64,000 bases of DNA, taken from the NCBI GenBank assembly GCA_020284085.1, contig JACEVL010000153.1, positions 94,501 to 158,500 of the forward strand. The letters run 5' to 3'. Shown one piece after another: positions 62,636-64,000 of the stretch (position 1 is its first letter; the number at the start of each line of letters is the position of its first letter). Position numbers and translations under genes: made by a program. The notes under the pieces were generated by a model. It searched no databases. It saw nothing but the letters and a program-made list of their open reading frames with translations, and was not told where the DNA came from. Source of the DNA: Aporrectodea caliginosa. Its lineage: Eukaryota > Annelida > Clitellata > Crassiclitellata > Lumbricidae.

Positions 62636-62862
62636 TAATAATAATAATAATATCTTTTCTTTAATTTAGCGCCTGACAAACGCACTGCGCTGTACATTTA
62701 CATGTTATGCAATTGAAACAATCTTAACTAGTTAACTACTAACAGAACAGACAGCTTGCAATACACGGCGCTAATAGCAGCCTACAAAGCAAATCCGCCC
62801 TAACGGGGCTCGAACTCGGTACCTCTCGCACTCTTCGCCAGATGTTATCCAACGCGCCACCG
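62636..62862 (-). mobile_element. tRNA-derived SINE flanked by 29-bp direct repeats
   Basis: On the minus strand a tRNA-like part with B box GAGTTCGAGCCCC (about 62806-62818) leads to a 3' region ending in (ATT)n (62636-62650 as ATAATA). 62607-62635 and 62863-62891 are direct repeats with one mismatch (both containing CGTCGAACGACATTTCGTCT) and may be its target duplication. Related to 25040-25255. Confidence 0.6.
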
Positions 62863-62891
62863 GACAATTCGTCGAACGACATTTCGTCTAA

Positions 62892-63005
62892 GGGGCCGTT
62901 CACATATTATATAACGCTCAAGGGGTAGGTGGGTGGGTTCCTGTTTTGTTAGCGTTATAGGTTTATGGTGGGTGGGGTAGGTTCAAGGTTTCGTTATATA
63001 ACAAA
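62892..63005. mobile_element. MITE-like end with GTGGGTGGG interior
   Basis: GGGGCCGTTCACATATTATA followed by TAACGCT and G-rich GGTGGGTGGG, then GTTATATAAC. Same design as 37827-37960 and 50626-50742 (GGGG start, TAACGC, strand-asymmetric ACCC repeats). The far end is unclear. Confidence 0.45.
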
Positions 63006-64000
63006 CTTTTTCAGCTTATGCTATTTTGCTTGTTTGTCTGACCATTGGACTTTCACTGTAATATTTTAATAAATATTCTTCATTACTAATTGTGTTTTAG
63101 TTACTTACTCACTCAGTGCTTTGCATAATATGGGATGTGGCTAGCTGGTAGGTAGCAGCGCTCTATTTCAAACTATTCGAGGGTGGCCATATTGTTCATT
63201 TAGGATAGGCTGACCAGATATTGGAAACTAAAAACCGGGACACTTCAATCACAAAATAAATTTGTGATGTTGTCAATAATTAATATAATATAACTTGCAC
63301 AAATATCTATTTTATACTTATTATATTTGTATAAGACTATAAGACTAAGTGAAAGGTTTTATTCAAATCATGCTTTTAAATTTAAAATTATATTCTAAAT
63401 TTTACAAATCAGTTACTCAAAATTAATTTGGCACCTGAATGTATAAGTTTTTTGTCTGCTAACATTCTATCATAACAAATCTTGCTTTTAAATTTAAATT
63501 TAATAATTCTAAATTTATCAAATCAGTTAGGCTACTCATATTTGGCGCTTGAATGTATGCTTCTTAAAAGTTTTTTGTCTGCTAATATTCTGTCATAAAA
63601 TTCAACACATGTTTCTTCCATATTACCTGCTGGAGAAGAATGAAAACTCGGCCTTCAGATCGTCGTTAAAAGAACATGTTGGTTTTGACATTTTATAATC
63701 TTATTTCAGTAATTTAGTTTCAAATTGTAGGATTTAGATTTTAAATTAAAAATTATTATTTATGAAAATGTATTTTATCAGAATATTATTACTACGACAA
63801 AATATGACGTTTAGAACCGGAAGAGGTATTATGCATGGTAATAAATAAAAGTGAGATTAAAAATGAATTTACTCGCCAGATGCCAGTAGTAAAATCAAGG
63901 AGACGTTGATAAAGTAAGTAAGTATATCCTTTATTTGATCACATGACAAACGCACATGAAATACATCATATATAAGATCGGAAAGTCAGGTCAGTTTTTA
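63006..64000. other. Intergenic, AT-rich, repeat debris
   Basis: 63205-63250 (CTGACCAGATATTGG, AAACCGGGACACTTC) looks like the end of a DNA transposon remnant. A duplicated TTTTAAATTTAAAATTATATTC-like phrase is at 63373 and 63486. 63910-64000 begins another SINE-like unit (TTTGATCACATGACAAACGC) cut by the window end. Confidence 0.35.

Overview
This is eukaryotic nuclear DNA. Its genes are split by GT-AG introns, and it holds many LINE and tRNA-derived SINE remnants, trinucleotide microsatellites and nested DNA transposons. The palindrome TAGGCCTA and its variants (for example taggcctac) recur throughout. Together with the CR1/L2-type LINEs and the foldback-like repeats, this makes me lean towards a marine invertebrate deuterostome such as an echinoderm. 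That is an inference; no marker gene in the window proves it.

The host gene content is small. Three papain-family (C1A, cathepsin L-like) cysteine protease genes form a cluster. Gene A (minus strand, 11424 to 7535) shows a signal peptide and propeptide but no catalytic exons. Gene B (plus, 21033-27504) is complete: 8 coding exons and 357 residues. Gene C (plus, 32660-51982) is complete: 8 coding exons and 350 residues. All introns of B and C fall at the same positions and phases. Intron 7 of B is about 0.76 kb with a GC donor. Intron 7 of C has grown to about 14.2 kb. A fourth gene, D (minus, 59807 to 54377, 3' part not found), encodes a short charged N-terminus followed by an AAA+ domain of the CDC48/PEX6 type whose Walker A, Walker B and sensor-1 residues are lost.

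Layout: 1-7.5 kb is repeats only (LINE relics, an old TTAA-type transposon copy split by an LTR-like insertion, a cluster of inverted GGATCAAGGGTGCA motifs, microsatellites). 7.5-12 kb is gene A with its TATA promoter. 12-21 kb is intergenic, with a Helitron-like element, (GAT)n, and an intact piggyBac-like element between TTAA sites. 21-27.5 kb is gene B. 27.5-32.6 kb holds a MITE, a SINE and a LINE. 32.7-52 kb is gene C. 52-60 kb is a tandem-repeat element and gene D, which hosts a LINE. 60-64 kb is a 31-bp minisatellite, an element with perfect 33-bp inverted ends, and SINE/MITE remnants.

The most unusual part is intron 7 of gene C. It holds (i) a tandem array of about 197-bp units that reverses orientation near 45032, giving a palindrome with arms of about 2 kb; (ii) 16-bp tandem repeats in inverted orientation outside it, like the outer domains of foldback transposons; (iii) inside the left flank, a complete 3.35-kb transposon with TAGGGTGGTCC ends and an unbroken 770-codon transposase-like ORF that I cannot place in a standard superfamily; and (iv) LINE and SINE insertions in the right arm. 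The 3' ends of several LINEs and a SINE share the same short stem-loop, which suggests that the SINE uses the LINE machinery.

All gene models come from reading splice sites and conserved protein motifs by eye. No alignment or search was run.
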